A DNA stretch of 40,907 nt from Chloroflexota bacterium (GTDB taxonomy: Bacteria > Chloroflexota > Anaerolineae > J102), in assembly GCA_013152585.1 (NCBI GenBank), contig JAADGC010000105.1:1-40907 (forward strand). Reading direction: 5' to 3'. This document shows, in pieces, positions 9,638 through 17,123 of this stretch (within the stretch, counting starts at the first letter, position 1; each line of letters starts with the position of its first letter). The notes under the pieces are model-generated. The model saw only the letters and a program-made list of their open reading frames with translations, was not told the origin of the DNA and searched no databases. The translations under genes and the position numbers were made by a program.

Positions 9638-11260
9638 TTAGGGCGCAAACTGGTAGTCCCAGCCGAAGTCCACCTCTTTACGCGCTTCGCCCGGGCCGAT
9701 GCTCAGGCTGTGCTGACCGTCACCGGGGGAACTCCAGGCGCCGGGGAGGAAGATGGGCTGGTTGTGATCAGATGTGGGATCGATGCTGACGCAGTATTCG
9801 CCAGGCAGTAATTTGCTGAATTCGTAGTTGCCGCCGGCATCGGCCACAGTGGTGGCCATGCCGGTAGCCGGGCAAATACCCGTGCCCAGGGTGACGATGG
9901 CCCCACCAATGGCGGGTTCGGCCTCATCGTGACGGCCGTCAGCTAAATACGAGCCATCATCGAGGATGCGGCAGCCCGGCGGGGGAGATTCGGCACTGAG
10001 CCCGGCGTTGGCACACAAATCATGCCATACCTGTCCCTGAATCGAAGCCGTGCGGGTGGCATCCTGGGGAACAACGATGCTGACCCAAAAAGCCTGATCC
10101 GCGTTGCGACCGATACCGAACAAAGCGCCCGTGCTGTCCTGTAACTTCCACGAACTCCTGTAGCTGCCCTTTCTGGCAGGTGCGACCAATCGTATCGAGA
10201 CTTGCACCACATCGCCGGGGGCAACGGTTTGCCCCAAGGGGAACGTTGTTACTTTGCCCATGGCATCCCCTCCCGTCCCCACAATCTGATACTCCGGCGT
10301 CCAGGTGCAAGTGCCCCCGTTGCGCAGGCGCCACGTCTTCACAAAATTCTGGTGACCGCCTATGCGGGTTTTATCTCTTACGGTGACATCACTGACAAAT
10401 TCGGCTTTGTTGGTACAGCCAAATGTCTTCGTAGCAGGTGCCGGGGTGGGCACGATAACGGTTTCGCTACGGATGATGCTGCCATCCTCGTCGCTGCGAT
10501 ACACAAAGCGCTGCTCACCCGCGGTCAGGCCAATCAGGTAGCCGGGGGTGATCTGCTGAATGCAGGCTTCATCGGCCGCGGCCAGTCCCAGGCAAGCATC
10601 GGGCCATTCCCGGGCTTCGATGCTGTCGATGGAGATGGCTCCGGGGGCAATGTCGAGTTGTTGCGCCAGCATGCCCTGCACCACGTAGGCGACATCCGGG
10701 ATGGTCGCTGCCGGCGGCGGGGATGCAGGGGATGCCGGAGCCAGAGCTGACTCGATTTCTACCGAGCGAGCGCTGTTGTCAACGCTGAGCTCGAAGCTAT
10801 CGGTCATGCCGTTGACGTCCACGACGTACGTGCCCGCGGGCAAATCCTGCGTTTCCAGGCTGATCATCTGCTCAAACGACGTTGCCTCGGGATGGCATTC
10901 TGTATCACCCGAGCTTTGGGTCATGATGGCCACATGAAAACGATTGCCGGCTCGCACCGGCTGCACCTCGCCGATTGTGGTGCAATCATCGGGCAGGGTA
11001 CCACGGGCAATCACCCGCACCTGCACCGGAAATGATTCCAGTATCTGAATACTGATACTTTCGACCGCGGCCAGTCGGATGACGGCGGCACCTGCGTCGG
11101 CATCGAGGCCGGGAGAGGTGGCGAACCTTTCTTTGCGAGCACTGCCACAAGCACTCAACACCAGCAGTGACAGGATCAGCAAGCTCAAGACAAGCAGGCT
11201 ATGCCGTCGGCGACGCGGAGGGAGAGTCGAGGCGATGGCAAGAGATGATGGTACAGACAT
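9638..11260 (-). CDS. Secreted lipoprotein with NBR1-type Ig and SdrD B-like domains
   Basis: 540 residues. A basic N-terminus (PPRRRRHS) and hydrophobic run end in a lipobox LVLSAC, predicting lipidation at Cys38. A middle region at about residues 175-265 has the WPDACLG ... TPGYLIGLTAG pattern often seen in Chloroflexota surface proteins. Residues about 277-400 are an Ig-like domain of the NBR1 central-domain type (KTWRLRNGGTCTW, VAPGDVVQVSIRL, GSYRSSWKL). Residues about 405-535 resemble a collagen-binding B / SdrD-like domain (GQVWHDLC, GGAIVTLGTG, DAGGNYEFSKLLPGEYCVSID). The protein probably sits on the outer face of the membrane and binds other macromolecules; no enzyme domain is seen. 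GGAG lies about 10 bases before ATG 11260. Confidence 0.85.
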   Translation of the reverse strand: MSVPSSLAIASTLPPRRRRHSLLVLSLLILSLLVLSACGSARKERFATSPGLDADAGAAVIRLAAVESISIQILESFPVQVRVIARGTLPDDCTTIGEVQPVRAGNRFHVAIMTQSSGDTECHPEATSFEQMISLETQDLPAGTYVVDVNGMTDSFELSVDNSARSVEIESALAPASPASPPPAATIPDVAYVVQGMLAQQLDIAPGAISIDSIEAREWPDACLGLAAADEACIQQITPGYLIGLTAGEQRFVYRSDEDGSIIRSETVIVPTPAPATKTFGCTNKAEFVSDVTVRDKTRIGGHQNFVKTWRLRNGGTCTWTPEYQIVGTGGDAMGKVTTFPLGQTVAPGDVVQVSIRLVAPARKGSYRSSWKLQDSTGALFGIGRNADQAFWVSIVVPQDATRTASIQGQVWHDLCANAGLSAESPPPGCRILDDGSYLADGRHDEAEPAIGGAIVTLGTGICPATGMATTVADAGGNYEFSKLLPGEYCVSIDPTSDHNQPIFLPGAWSSPGDGQHSLSIGPGEARKEVDFGWDYQFAP

Positions 11261-11572
11261 GACGATGATGACTCCTCGAAGGGAAGAGGGAAAAGCAGGG
11301 GCGGGGCCGCTGATCAGAATGCAGGTAGCCTCTCGACTGCTGTGGAGGGCAACATGCGCATAGTATAACCGATTTTAGCCGGTTGCGACACCGCGGCACC
11401 AAGCGGCGTCTGGTTTGTGCCTTCTTTGGCGGTCATGCTTCGCCCAGGCAGCGAAAAACGTGTTTAAACACGTTTCCGCAAGCGGAGAAACCCACTTGTT
11501 TTGACCGCGAACGACGCCCGGCCTCTCCAACATAAAACGCCCCCACGAACTATTCGTAGGGGCGTTGCCAAC
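11261..11572. other. Intergenic region: leader of the lipoprotein gene and stacked palindromes
   Basis: No gene seen. Contents: a TATACT box on the minus strand near 11361-11366 without a good -35; a perfect 20-base palindrome at 11456-11475 (half site AAACGTGTTT) directly followed by a 12-base hairpin TCCGCAAGCGGA at 11475-11486; and the tRNA operon terminator at 11531-11566. Confidence 0.6.
11531..11566 (-). terminator. Intrinsic terminator of the tRNA operon
   Basis: Arms AACGCCCC (11536-11543) and GGGGCGTT (11559-11566), extended inward after one mismatch by ACGAA/TTCGT, loop CTA. On the minus strand the stem is followed by TTTTATG. It lies just past the 3' end of tRNA-Ser(GGA). Confidence 0.7.
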
Positions 11573-11662
11573 TGGCGGAGAGGGTGGGATTCGAACCCAC
11601 GATCCCCAAGGGGATACGCGCTCTCCAGGCGCGCGCACTAGGCCAAACTATGCGACCTCTCC
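11573..11662 (-). tRNA. tRNA-Ser (anticodon GGA), CCA encoded
   Basis: A 90-base cloverleaf with a long variable arm, as in serine tRNAs. The acceptor arms GGAGAGG and CCTCTCC pair, followed by discriminator G and an encoded CCA (11573-11575). The anticodon loop is CTGGAGA in a GCGCGC stem, giving GGA (reads UCC/UCU). The T arm has GGTTCGAATCC. It is the last gene of a three-tRNA operon. Confidence 0.95.
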
Positions 11663-11690
11663 AGGAGTAACAAAATGAACTGGAAGAAGG

Positions 11691-11778
11691 CGGAGAGGGA
11701 GGGATTCGAACCCTCGAGGGCGATTAACCCTACGCGTTTTCGAGACGCGCGCACTAGGCCAAACTATGCGACCTCTCC
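11691..11778 (-). tRNA. tRNA-Ser (anticodon CGA)
   Basis: An 88-base serine tRNA with the same acceptor stem and nearly the same 5' half (about 36 bases from GGAGAGGTCGCATAG) as the neighbouring Ser(GGA) gene, suggesting tandem duplication. The anticodon loop is CTCGAAA, giving CGA (reads UCG). The long variable arm is GGTTAATCGCC-like. No CCA is encoded after discriminator G, unlike its neighbour. The spacer to the next tRNA is 28 bases. Confidence 0.95.
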
Positions 11779-11814
11779 ACATGGATGATGAAATTGTCAA
11801 ATGGCGCAACAAAA

Positions 11815-11886
11815 AGCGGGTGATCGGACTCGAACCGACGACATTCAGCTTGGGAAGCTGACGTTCTACCACTGAACTACACCCGC
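11815..11886 (-). tRNA. tRNA-Gly (anticodon CCC)
   Basis: A 72-base cloverleaf. Acceptor GCGGGTG pairs with CACCCGC, discriminator T, no encoded CCA. The D arm has AGTTCAGTGGTAGAAC and the anticodon loop TTCCCAA gives CCC (reads GGG). The T loop is GGTTCGAGTCC. It is the first gene of the tRNA operon; its promoter starts 13 bases upstream. Confidence 0.95.
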
Positions 11887-11898
11887 AGGGTGATTTGT

Positions 11899-11928
11899 AT
11901 TATAAGCCAGCACCGGCATTTTGGTCAA
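11899..11928 (-). promoter_or_regulatory. tRNA operon promoter
   Basis: Minus strand TTGACC (11923-11928), 18-base spacer, perfect TATAAT (11899-11904), placed so that transcription would begin a few bases before tRNA-Gly. This is the best promoter match in the window. Confidence 0.7.
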
Positions 11929-11971
11929 CCACTGCGAGCTGTATTTCTACAGGATCATCGCCGGAGAAACG

Positions 11972-12030
11972 TTGGCTCTTTTGGATTTCGTGGGGGGCGC
12001 ACTTCAGACCTCAGGGAGGGGGTCAGAAGG
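11972..12030 (+). repeat. Interspersed repeat B, partial copy B1
   Basis: TTGGCTCTTTT, GATTTCGTGGGGGG and the CAGACCTCAGGGAGG stretch match the reverse complement of copy B3 (38700-38761) with scattered changes. Lies between the tRNA promoter and repeat A2; no gene is seen between 11929 and 12107. Confidence 0.65.
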
Positions 12031-12107
12031 ACTGCCTGCACCGAAAACCCATTCGCTCCATCCTCCTATTCGTTGTCATATCTGAAGCATATAACAGCGA
12101 CTAATGG

Positions 12108-12266
12108 GACTCATCGAATCCCCCGCCGTCCGATCTTCGCCCCATGAAGAGTCGGCACCGGCCGACTCCCGGCGCAAAACAGAGACCGAGCCTGCCCTCG
12201 AGCGCAGTGCAGGGTACCCTCGGCCAGCGTCTGTCCTAAAAAGGGAAGTTATTTCCAGACGCTTCC
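12108..12266 (-). repeat. Interspersed repeat A, copy A2 (Y type)
   Basis: Read on the minus strand it starts at the lysS stop codon (TAAGGAAGCGTCTGG) and aligns with the Y half of A1, including a hairpin CCGAG...CCCTGC/GGGCAG...CTCGG at about 12188-12224. Its far end (12114-12157) matches the far end of A3: GCCGACTCT, CATGGGG and CGGCGG blocks and a final ATTCG. Confidence 0.75.
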
Positions 12267-13760
12267 TTAGCTTTCGGGCCGCAAGTGCGGGAAGAGGATG
12301 ACTTCGCGGATGTTGGTCTGATTGGTAAGCAACATCGTCAGACGGTCGATACCCATGCCAAAGCCACCGGCCGGGGGCATGCCATAGCTTAGGGCATTGA
12401 CATAGTCCTCGTCCACAGGATGGGCCTCTTTATCCCCGGCCTCGAAATCACGTCCCTGATCGATAAAGCGCTGAAGCTGATCGATGGGATCGTTCAATTC
12501 ACTGAAGGCGTTGCAAATCTCCATGCCGCCCACAAAGCCCTCGAAACGTTCCACGGTCAGAGGATCGTCCACCTTTTTCTTGGCCAGCGGCGAAACGTCA
12601 ACCGGATAATCGACCAGGAACGTGGGCTGAATCAGATTCGGCTCGACAAACAAGCCCAGGAGCTTATCGATCAATTTGCCCCGCGTCGCCTCGATGGGGG
12701 CATCGATTTTAAGGGCGCGCATGGCCGTGCGCAAGCTATCTGCATCGGGATATTCGTTGTAGTCGATACCGCAGGCATCAAAGATCGCCTGCCGCAGGGG
12801 AATCCGCGGCCACGGCGGCCGGAAATTGAGGATGTGCTCGCCCCACTGGACTTCGTATCCCCCGGTCACTTCCTGAGCCACAGTCGCCAACATAGCCTCG
12901 GTTCGCTCCATAACGCCCACATAGTCGGTGTAGGCTTCGTAAAATTCTAATTGCGTAAATTCGGGGTTGTGTTTGTGGCTGATGCCTTCGTTGCGGAAGT
13001 CCCGCCCAATCTCATACACGCGATCATAGCCGCCCACCAGCAGCCGTTTGAGATACAGCTCGAAACTGATGCGTAGATACAAATCCTGGCGCAGATAATT
13101 ATGATGGGTGACAAAAGGCTCGGCAGCGGCACCGCCGTAGACGGACTGCAGGATGGGCGTCTCCACCTCCAAAAAACCTTCGCCATCGAGATAGCTGCGC
13201 AGCACCCGCAAAATGGCAGCGCGGGTGCGGAATACCTGGCGCACCTCGGGGTTGGCCAACAGGTCGAGATAGCGCTGACGCTGGCGCACTTCGGGGTCTT
13301 TAATGCCGTGCCACTTGTCGGGCATGGGCCTGAGTGACTTGGCCAAAAGCGTCATTCCCGTCACCTGGCAGGTGATCTCGCCCGTGCGCGTGGTGACCAT
13401 GGGTCCTTGCACTGCGACGATGTCACCTAAATCGACCAGTTTCTTAAAGAAGTCATTGTAGCGCTCGGCGCCCAGCAAATCCCGGCGCACCATGATTTGC
13501 AGGCGGCCTGTGCCATCCTGCAGATGGCCGAAGCTCAGCTTGCCCATGATTCGCAGCGCCACCAAACGCCCGGTGAGCTGTACGGGAGTCTCGTCAAGCT
13601 GTCCGGCCTCATACGCGACCAAGGCCTCAGCGATAGTGTGGCTGCGCTGCACCCGGGCCGGAAACGGATCGATGCCTTTGGCTTGAAGTTGCTGTAATTT
13701 CTGGCGTCGCGCCAGTTCCTGATCCAGGTACTCCTGGGAGGATGGGGCTGAGTCTGTCAA
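12267..13760 (-). CDS. lysS: Lysine-tRNA ligase, class II
   Basis: 497 residues; charges tRNA-Lys with lysine. Residues about 55-150 form the anticodon-binding OB fold (VQLTGRLVALRIMGKLSFGHLQD). The class II core follows: KDPEVRQRQRYLDLLANPEVR and a motif 1 region, motif 2 around FELYLKRLLVGGYDRVYEIG ... FRNEGISHKHNPEFTQLE, and motif 3 GMGIDRLTMLL at about 468. VGGMEICNAFSELNDP is characteristic of LysRS. The start is TTG at 13760: no in-frame ATG/GTG fits, and GAGGTGA lies 5 bases upstream. It lies 509 bases downstream of the greA start with only a 30-base gap after greA, so it is read in a greA-lysS operon. It ends at repeat A2. Archaeal-type class I LysRS is excluded by these motifs. Confidence 0.97.
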   Translation of the reverse strand: MTDSAPSSQEYLDQELARRQKLQQLQAKGIDPFPARVQRSHTIAEALVAYEAGQLDETPVQLTGRLVALRIMGKLSFGHLQDGTGRLQIMVRRDLLGAERYNDFFKKLVDLGDIVAVQGPMVTTRTGEITCQVTGMTLLAKSLRPMPDKWHGIKDPEVRQRQRYLDLLANPEVRQVFRTRAAILRVLRSYLDGEGFLEVETPILQSVYGGAAAEPFVTHHNYLRQDLYLRISFELYLKRLLVGGYDRVYEIGRDFRNEGISHKHNPEFTQLEFYEAYTDYVGVMERTEAMLATVAQEVTGGYEVQWGEHILNFRPPWPRIPLRQAIFDACGIDYNEYPDADSLRTAMRALKIDAPIEATRGKLIDKLLGLFVEPNLIQPTFLVDYPVDVSPLAKKKVDDPLTVERFEGFVGGMEICNAFSELNDPIDQLQRFIDQGRDFEAGDKEAHPVDEDYVNALSYGMPPAGGFGMGIDRLTMLLTNQTNIREVILFPHLRPES

Positions 13761-13790
13761 AACATCACCTCGGTCAACAAGCTGGTTGTG

Positions 13791-14270
13791 CTACTCGATT
13801 TTGAGCAGTTTGAAGAGAACTTCGCCCCCGGGGGTGTTCACCTTGACGGTGGCACCCATCTTCTGTCCCATCAGAGCGACGCCTATCGGGGATTCGTTGG
13901 AAATGCGCCCCTGGCTGGGATCAGCCTCAGCCGATCCTACAACAGTGTAGACCTCTTCGTCGTCGAATTCAAGATCCCGTACGGTGACGGTGCACCCCAA
14001 CGACACCTCATGCACCGGGCCATCGTTTTTATCGATCAAAACCGCATACTTGAGCTTTTCCTTGATCTCCATGATGCGGCCTTCATTCATGCCTGCCTGA
14101 TATTTTGCTTCGTCGTAGCCAGCATTCTCAGAAATATCCCCTTCCAGGCGTGCCGATTCAATCTGGCTGGCGATCTCTGGCCGACGCACTTTTTGGCGCC
14201 ATTCCAGCTCTTCATTGAGTTTTTGATATCCTTCACGGGTCAGATAGACCGTCTTTTCTTCCGTAAGCAT
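13791..14270 (-). CDS. greA: Transcription elongation factor GreA
   Basis: 159 residues from ATG 14270 (the codon before is TTG, less likely), with GGAG about 12 bases upstream. Binds the RNA polymerase secondary channel and stimulates cleavage of backtracked RNA. The N-terminal coiled coil (residues about 8-75) carries the tip acidic residues in EGDISENAGYDEAK. The C-terminal FKBP-like domain starts at about 80 (GPVHEVSLGCTVTVRDLEF) and has the DPSQGRISNESPIGVALMGQK stretch typical of GreA. It is normal length. It heads an operon with lysS. A promoter and a terminator-like hairpin precede it (see 14367-14453), suggesting control by premature termination. Confidence 0.96.
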   Translation of the reverse strand: MLTEEKTVYLTREGYQKLNEELEWRQKVRRPEIASQIESARLEGDISENAGYDEAKYQAGMNEGRIMEIKEKLKYAVLIDKNDGPVHEVSLGCTVTVRDLEFDDEEVYTVVGSAEADPSQGRISNESPIGVALMGQKMGATVKVNTPGGEVLFKLLKIE

Positions 14271-14366
14271 CAATCGTGATCTCCAATAAAACAGTGTCAG
14301 GGCGAGCTGGTGTCTTTCGCCCGTTCTCGGATGCAGCTACAACCCGCATCGATGCGCGACGCAGGG

Positions 14367-14402
14367 TAAAAAAAGAAGAACTGAGAGCTAAAGACTCAGT
14401 TC
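14367..14402 (-). terminator. Intrinsic terminator in the greA leader
   Basis: Arms GAACTGAG (14378-14385) and CTCAGTTC (14395-14402) with a 9-base loop. On the minus strand the stem is followed by TTCTTTTTTTACC. It begins about 16 bases after the predicted start of transcription from the promoter at 14425-14453 and ends about 95 bases before the greA ATG. It could also stop transcripts running through from mobB. Confidence 0.75.
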
Positions 14403-14424
14403 CGCCCGAGAATTCTATAGGCCC

Positions 14425-14453
14425 ATTATAGCTGATTTGCAGTTGTTTGGCAA
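14425..14453 (-). promoter_or_regulatory. Predicted greA promoter
   Basis: Minus strand TTGCCA (14448-14453), 17-base spacer, perfect TATAAT (14425-14430). It lies between repeat A3 and the leader terminator, about 150 bases before greA. Confidence 0.65.
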
Positions 14454-14461
14454 GAGTAGCC

Positions 14462-14572
14462 TTTGAACGAATCTCCGCCATCCGAGCTTCACCCCATGGA
14501 GAGTCGGCGAAGGCCGTCCTCTGGCCGCAGGCCTGAAGAGCCTGACTTCAGTCAGCGAGAGCTAGACGTTCA
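14462..14572 (-). repeat. Interspersed repeat A, copy A3 (X type)
   Basis: Read on the minus strand it starts one base after the mobB stop. It carries TGAACGTCTAGC, the nested hairpins around CTGACTGAAGTCAG and CTGAAG/CTTCAG, then GGCCTGCGGCC, matching the X half of A1. Its far end matches that of A2. No open frame of interest. Confidence 0.75.
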
Positions 14573-15361
14573 CTAAGGCCGTTTACCGTGCAACCAACCC
14601 ACCAACCAGTCAGCCACCGCATCCGCCTCATCCAGCCCGAATTGCGGACGTGGCAAGGGCCACTTTTCATCCGTCACCAGGAGCAGCAACTCATCGGCCT
14701 CGCATAGCAGTTCATCGCTGCGGGCAGCGCGGTGCACCTCGATCTTGGGATAAGGACCGCACTTATAGCCTTCGGTCAGCACCATATCGACGCCTGAAAA
14801 ATGCCGGACGATCACAGCATCCATATCCGCAACGCCATCTTCCCGGCTAAACTCGGCAACTTGCACAGCACTGGCCCCCACCACGATATCGGCGCCAGCC
14901 TCGGACAGACGATACGTATCCTTGCCGGGAACATCAAACGGCGTGGGATGACCATGATGCTTAAGAACCCCTACCCGCAACCCGCGCGCCTTCAGGGCCG
15001 GGATCAGCTTTTCGATAAACGTAGTCTTGCCGGTGCCAGATTTGGCGACCACCGACACCACTGGCGGCAACAACAAAATACGAAACGCGTTACTCAGGGC
15101 CAGAACCGCCTCCCGATTCAGACAAAAACGCACCGGCGCCGGCGGCGTGACGCTCGCGTCCTTTCTGACGAGGTCGGCGAGCTGCAACTGGTGCAAGTGA
15201 TGGCGAATCTTGGCCGGGGAGAGCGATAAAGTATCACTCAAATGACGTACGTTGGCCGGGCCGTGTGCCAACGCCTGGATAAGTTGCCATCGCGTGGGAT
15301 GAGATAAGAACTTGAGTGCATCGAGGGATGGAGGCAATGGCATGTTGTGCACCTGGTCCAT
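14573..15361 (-). CDS. mobB: MobB-type molybdopterin-guanine dinucleotide biosynthesis GTPase with N-terminal ArsR-like HTH
   Basis: 262 residues from ATG 15361. Residues about 10-75 are a winged helix of the ArsR type (LKFLSHPTRWQLIQALAHGP, recognition helix around SLSPAKIRHHLHQLQLADLV). Residues about 101-262 are MobB: P-loop AKSGTGKTT at 106-114, LKHHGHPTPFDVPGKDTYR, GADIVVGAS, and the MobB signature LTEGYKCGPYPKIEV. MobB binds GTP and helps MobA attach GMP to molybdopterin. The HTH is unusual for the family and may make the protein a regulator or simply a fused neighbour. The frame is open to 15454, but that start would lie inside the promoter at 15441-15468, so 15361 is chosen. No other molybdenum gene is visible. 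It ends at repeat A3. Confidence 0.85.
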   Translation of the reverse strand: MDQVHNMPLPPSLDALKFLSHPTRWQLIQALAHGPANVRHLSDTLSLSPAKIRHHLHQLQLADLVRKDASVTPPAPVRFCLNREAVLALSNAFRILLLPPVVSVVAKSGTGKTTFIEKLIPALKARGLRVGVLKHHGHPTPFDVPGKDTYRLSEAGADIVVGASAVQVAEFSREDGVADMDAVIVRHFSGVDMVLTEGYKCGPYPKIEVHRAARSDELLCEADELLLLVTDEKWPLPRPQFGLDEADAVADWLVGWLHGKRP

Positions 15362-15440
15362 GTTGAGGATTCTTTTCCGTGGCGTATGTGTTTGCTTGTC
15401 TTCAGGGAGATTCTTAGCTTTCTGGACTATCATTACCCCG

Positions 15441-15468
15441 ATCATACCCGACATGGAACGATTTGCAA
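15441..15468 (-). promoter_or_regulatory. Predicted mobB promoter
   Basis: Minus strand TTGCAA (15463-15468), 16-base spacer, TATGAT (15441-15446). It gives a leader of about 70 bases and rules against the longer mobB reading frame. Confidence 0.5.
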
Positions 15469-15611
15469 AACTTGCGTTTGCCCTATTCTCTTATCCATTT
15501 CCCGCGCAGACGTCGCCCCCTGACCCCCTGGCGTCAAATCCCACCTGTGCGCGGCCACACGCTCTGCCCGTCCTTGCGAACTCATTCTATCACCCCGACA
15601 CTTTTGACCCA

Positions 15612-15674
15612 TTTGGCTCTTTCAGAACTCAAAGGGGTCTTCATTCAGACCCCCCTGAGTTGCGGTTGAACCAT
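15612..15674 (-). repeat. Interspersed repeat B, short copy B2
   Basis: On the minus strand it starts ATGGTTCAACCGCA 46 bases after the glnA stop and ends at AGAGCCAAA, the same two ends as B3. Between them is a hairpin GGGGTCT/AGACCCC (15634-15640, 15647-15653) with outer arms ACTCA/TGAGT. No T-run follows, so it is not a classic terminator. Otherwise nothing is seen in 15469-15719. Confidence 0.65.
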
Positions 15675-15719
15675 CCACTTCTGCCGATAAATCGGGAGCT
15701 TTATTTTTCGGAATTGGCC

Positions 15720-17123
15720 TTAGATGCTGTAGTAAAGCAGGAATTCGTAGGGATGGGGGCGCAGGCTGACGGGGCCGACCTCTTCCTCCCGCTTGCATGC
15801 GACGTATTCTGCCAATAAGTCGGGAGTAAAAACGCCGCCTTCGAGCAGGAAGTCAGAGTCGATTTCCAGGGCATCAAGGGCCTCGTTCAGCTTGGCCACG
15901 GTCATTTCTACTTTGTCGATATTGCCCTCCTCGAAAAGATCGGTTTGGGCCGGTTCACCGGGGTCGATCTGGTTCTTGATGCCGTCGAGGCCGGCCATGA
16001 GCATGGCAGCAAAGGCCAGATAAGGGTTGGCGGCCGGATCGGGCGAGCGGAATTCGAACCGTTTGGCTTTGGGTAAATCGGAGTACATGGGAATGCGGCA
16101 GGCCGCCGAGCGATTACGGGCCGAGTAGGCGATGACCACCGGGGCTTCGTAGCCGGGCACCAGGCGCCGATACGAGTTGGTGGTGGGAGCTACGATCGCC
16201 AGCAGGGCATTGATGTGTTTGAGGATGCCACCAATATACCACAGCGCCATCTGACTGAGACCGGCGTACATATCTCCGGCGAACAACGGAGTATCACCCT
16301 GCCACAGGCTTTGGTGCGTGTGCATCCCAGAACCATTATCGGCAAAGATAGGCTTGGGCATAAAGGTGACGGTCTTGCCATGTCGTTTGGCCACGTTCTT
16401 GACAATGTATTTGTACATCTGCACATGATCGGCCATCTGCACCAGAGGGCCAAAACGCATGTCGATCTCGCACTGGCCGGCGGTGCCTACTTCGTGATGA
16501 TGCACTTCGATGTCGACGCCGGCATCCATGAGCGCCCGCACCATCTCAGAGCGCAAATCCTGGAGGGTGTCGAGTGGGGCGACCGGGAAATAGCCACGTT
16601 TGTGGGGAATAGAGTGGCCGAAACCAAAGATGCCGTTGTTCCAGGGGCCTTCGCCGCTATCGATTTGATAGGCGGAAGAGTACTCACCGGCCGAGTACAT
16701 CACCTGATCAAAGATGAAAAACTCGGCTTCGGGGCCGAAGTAGGCGGTGTCGGCAATGCCTGTCTGGCGCAGATAGGACACGGCCTTCTTAGCAACATAA
16801 CGGGGATCGCGATGGTAAGGTTCGCGGGTGATGGGATCGTATACATCGCCGATGATGCTAAGCGTGGGCATTTCGCAAATCGGATCGACGACCGCAGTAC
16901 TGGGATCGGCCAACAAGATCATGTCGCTGGCTTCGATACTTTTAAAGCCACGGATAGAAGAGCCATCGAAGCCCAATCCCTCTTCGAACGCGCTTTCGAC
17001 CGTAAAGTGTTTGGTAGGTATCGAAAAATGCTGCCATTGTCCAAAGACATCGGTGAATTTTATATCCACCATTTTCAGATCGTGTGCAGCAATGAGTTCC
17101 AGGACATCAGCAGGGGTGGTCAT
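15720..17123 (-). CDS. glnA: Glutamine synthetase type I, Phe at the adenylylation position
   Basis: 467 residues from ATG 17123 (the longer frame to 17189 adds non-homologous residues; TGGAG lies about 12 bases upstream). Makes glutamine from glutamate, ammonia and ATP; a cytoplasmic dodecamer. Visible are the N-terminal beta-grasp VDIKFTDVFGQWQHFS, the latch GFDGSSIRGF, metal ligands in YFGPEAEFFIFD and EVGTAGQCEIDMRF, HTHQSLW, the NRSAACRIP loop, and RFEFRSPDPAANPYLAFAAMLMAGLDGI. It aligns with the GSI-beta type, including the segment HPGE-like DPGEPAQTDLFEEG. Where the family has NLYDLP with the adenylylated Tyr, this has DLFEEG with Phe397. The preceding palindrome and promoter suggest transcriptional control instead. 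It stands alone as a gene. Confidence 0.97.
   Translation of the reverse strand: MTTPADVLELIAAHDLKMVDIKFTDVFGQWQHFSIPTKHFTVESAFEEGLGFDGSSIRGFKSIEASDMILLADPSTAVVDPICEMPTLSIIGDVYDPITREPYHRDPRYVAKKAVSYLRQTGIADTAYFGPEAEFFIFDQVMYSAGEYSSAYQIDSGEGPWNNGIFGFGHSIPHKRGYFPVAPLDTLQDLRSEMVRALMDAGVDIEVHHHEVGTAGQCEIDMRFGPLVQMADHVQMYKYIVKNVAKRHGKTVTFMPKPIFADNGSGMHTHQSLWQGDTPLFAGDMYAGLSQMALWYIGGILKHINALLAIVAPTTNSYRRLVPGYEAPVVIAYSARNRSAACRIPMYSDLPKAKRFEFRSPDPAANPYLAFAAMLMAGLDGIKNQIDPGEPAQTDLFEEGNIDKVEMTVAKLNEALDALEIDSDFLLEGGVFTPDLLAEYVACKREEEVGPVSLRPHPYEFLLYYSI

Noticed and set aside
14233-14481. 82-codon minus-strand frame upstream of greA
   Set aside because: Overlaps greA in another frame and crosses the promoter and terminator; no protein features.
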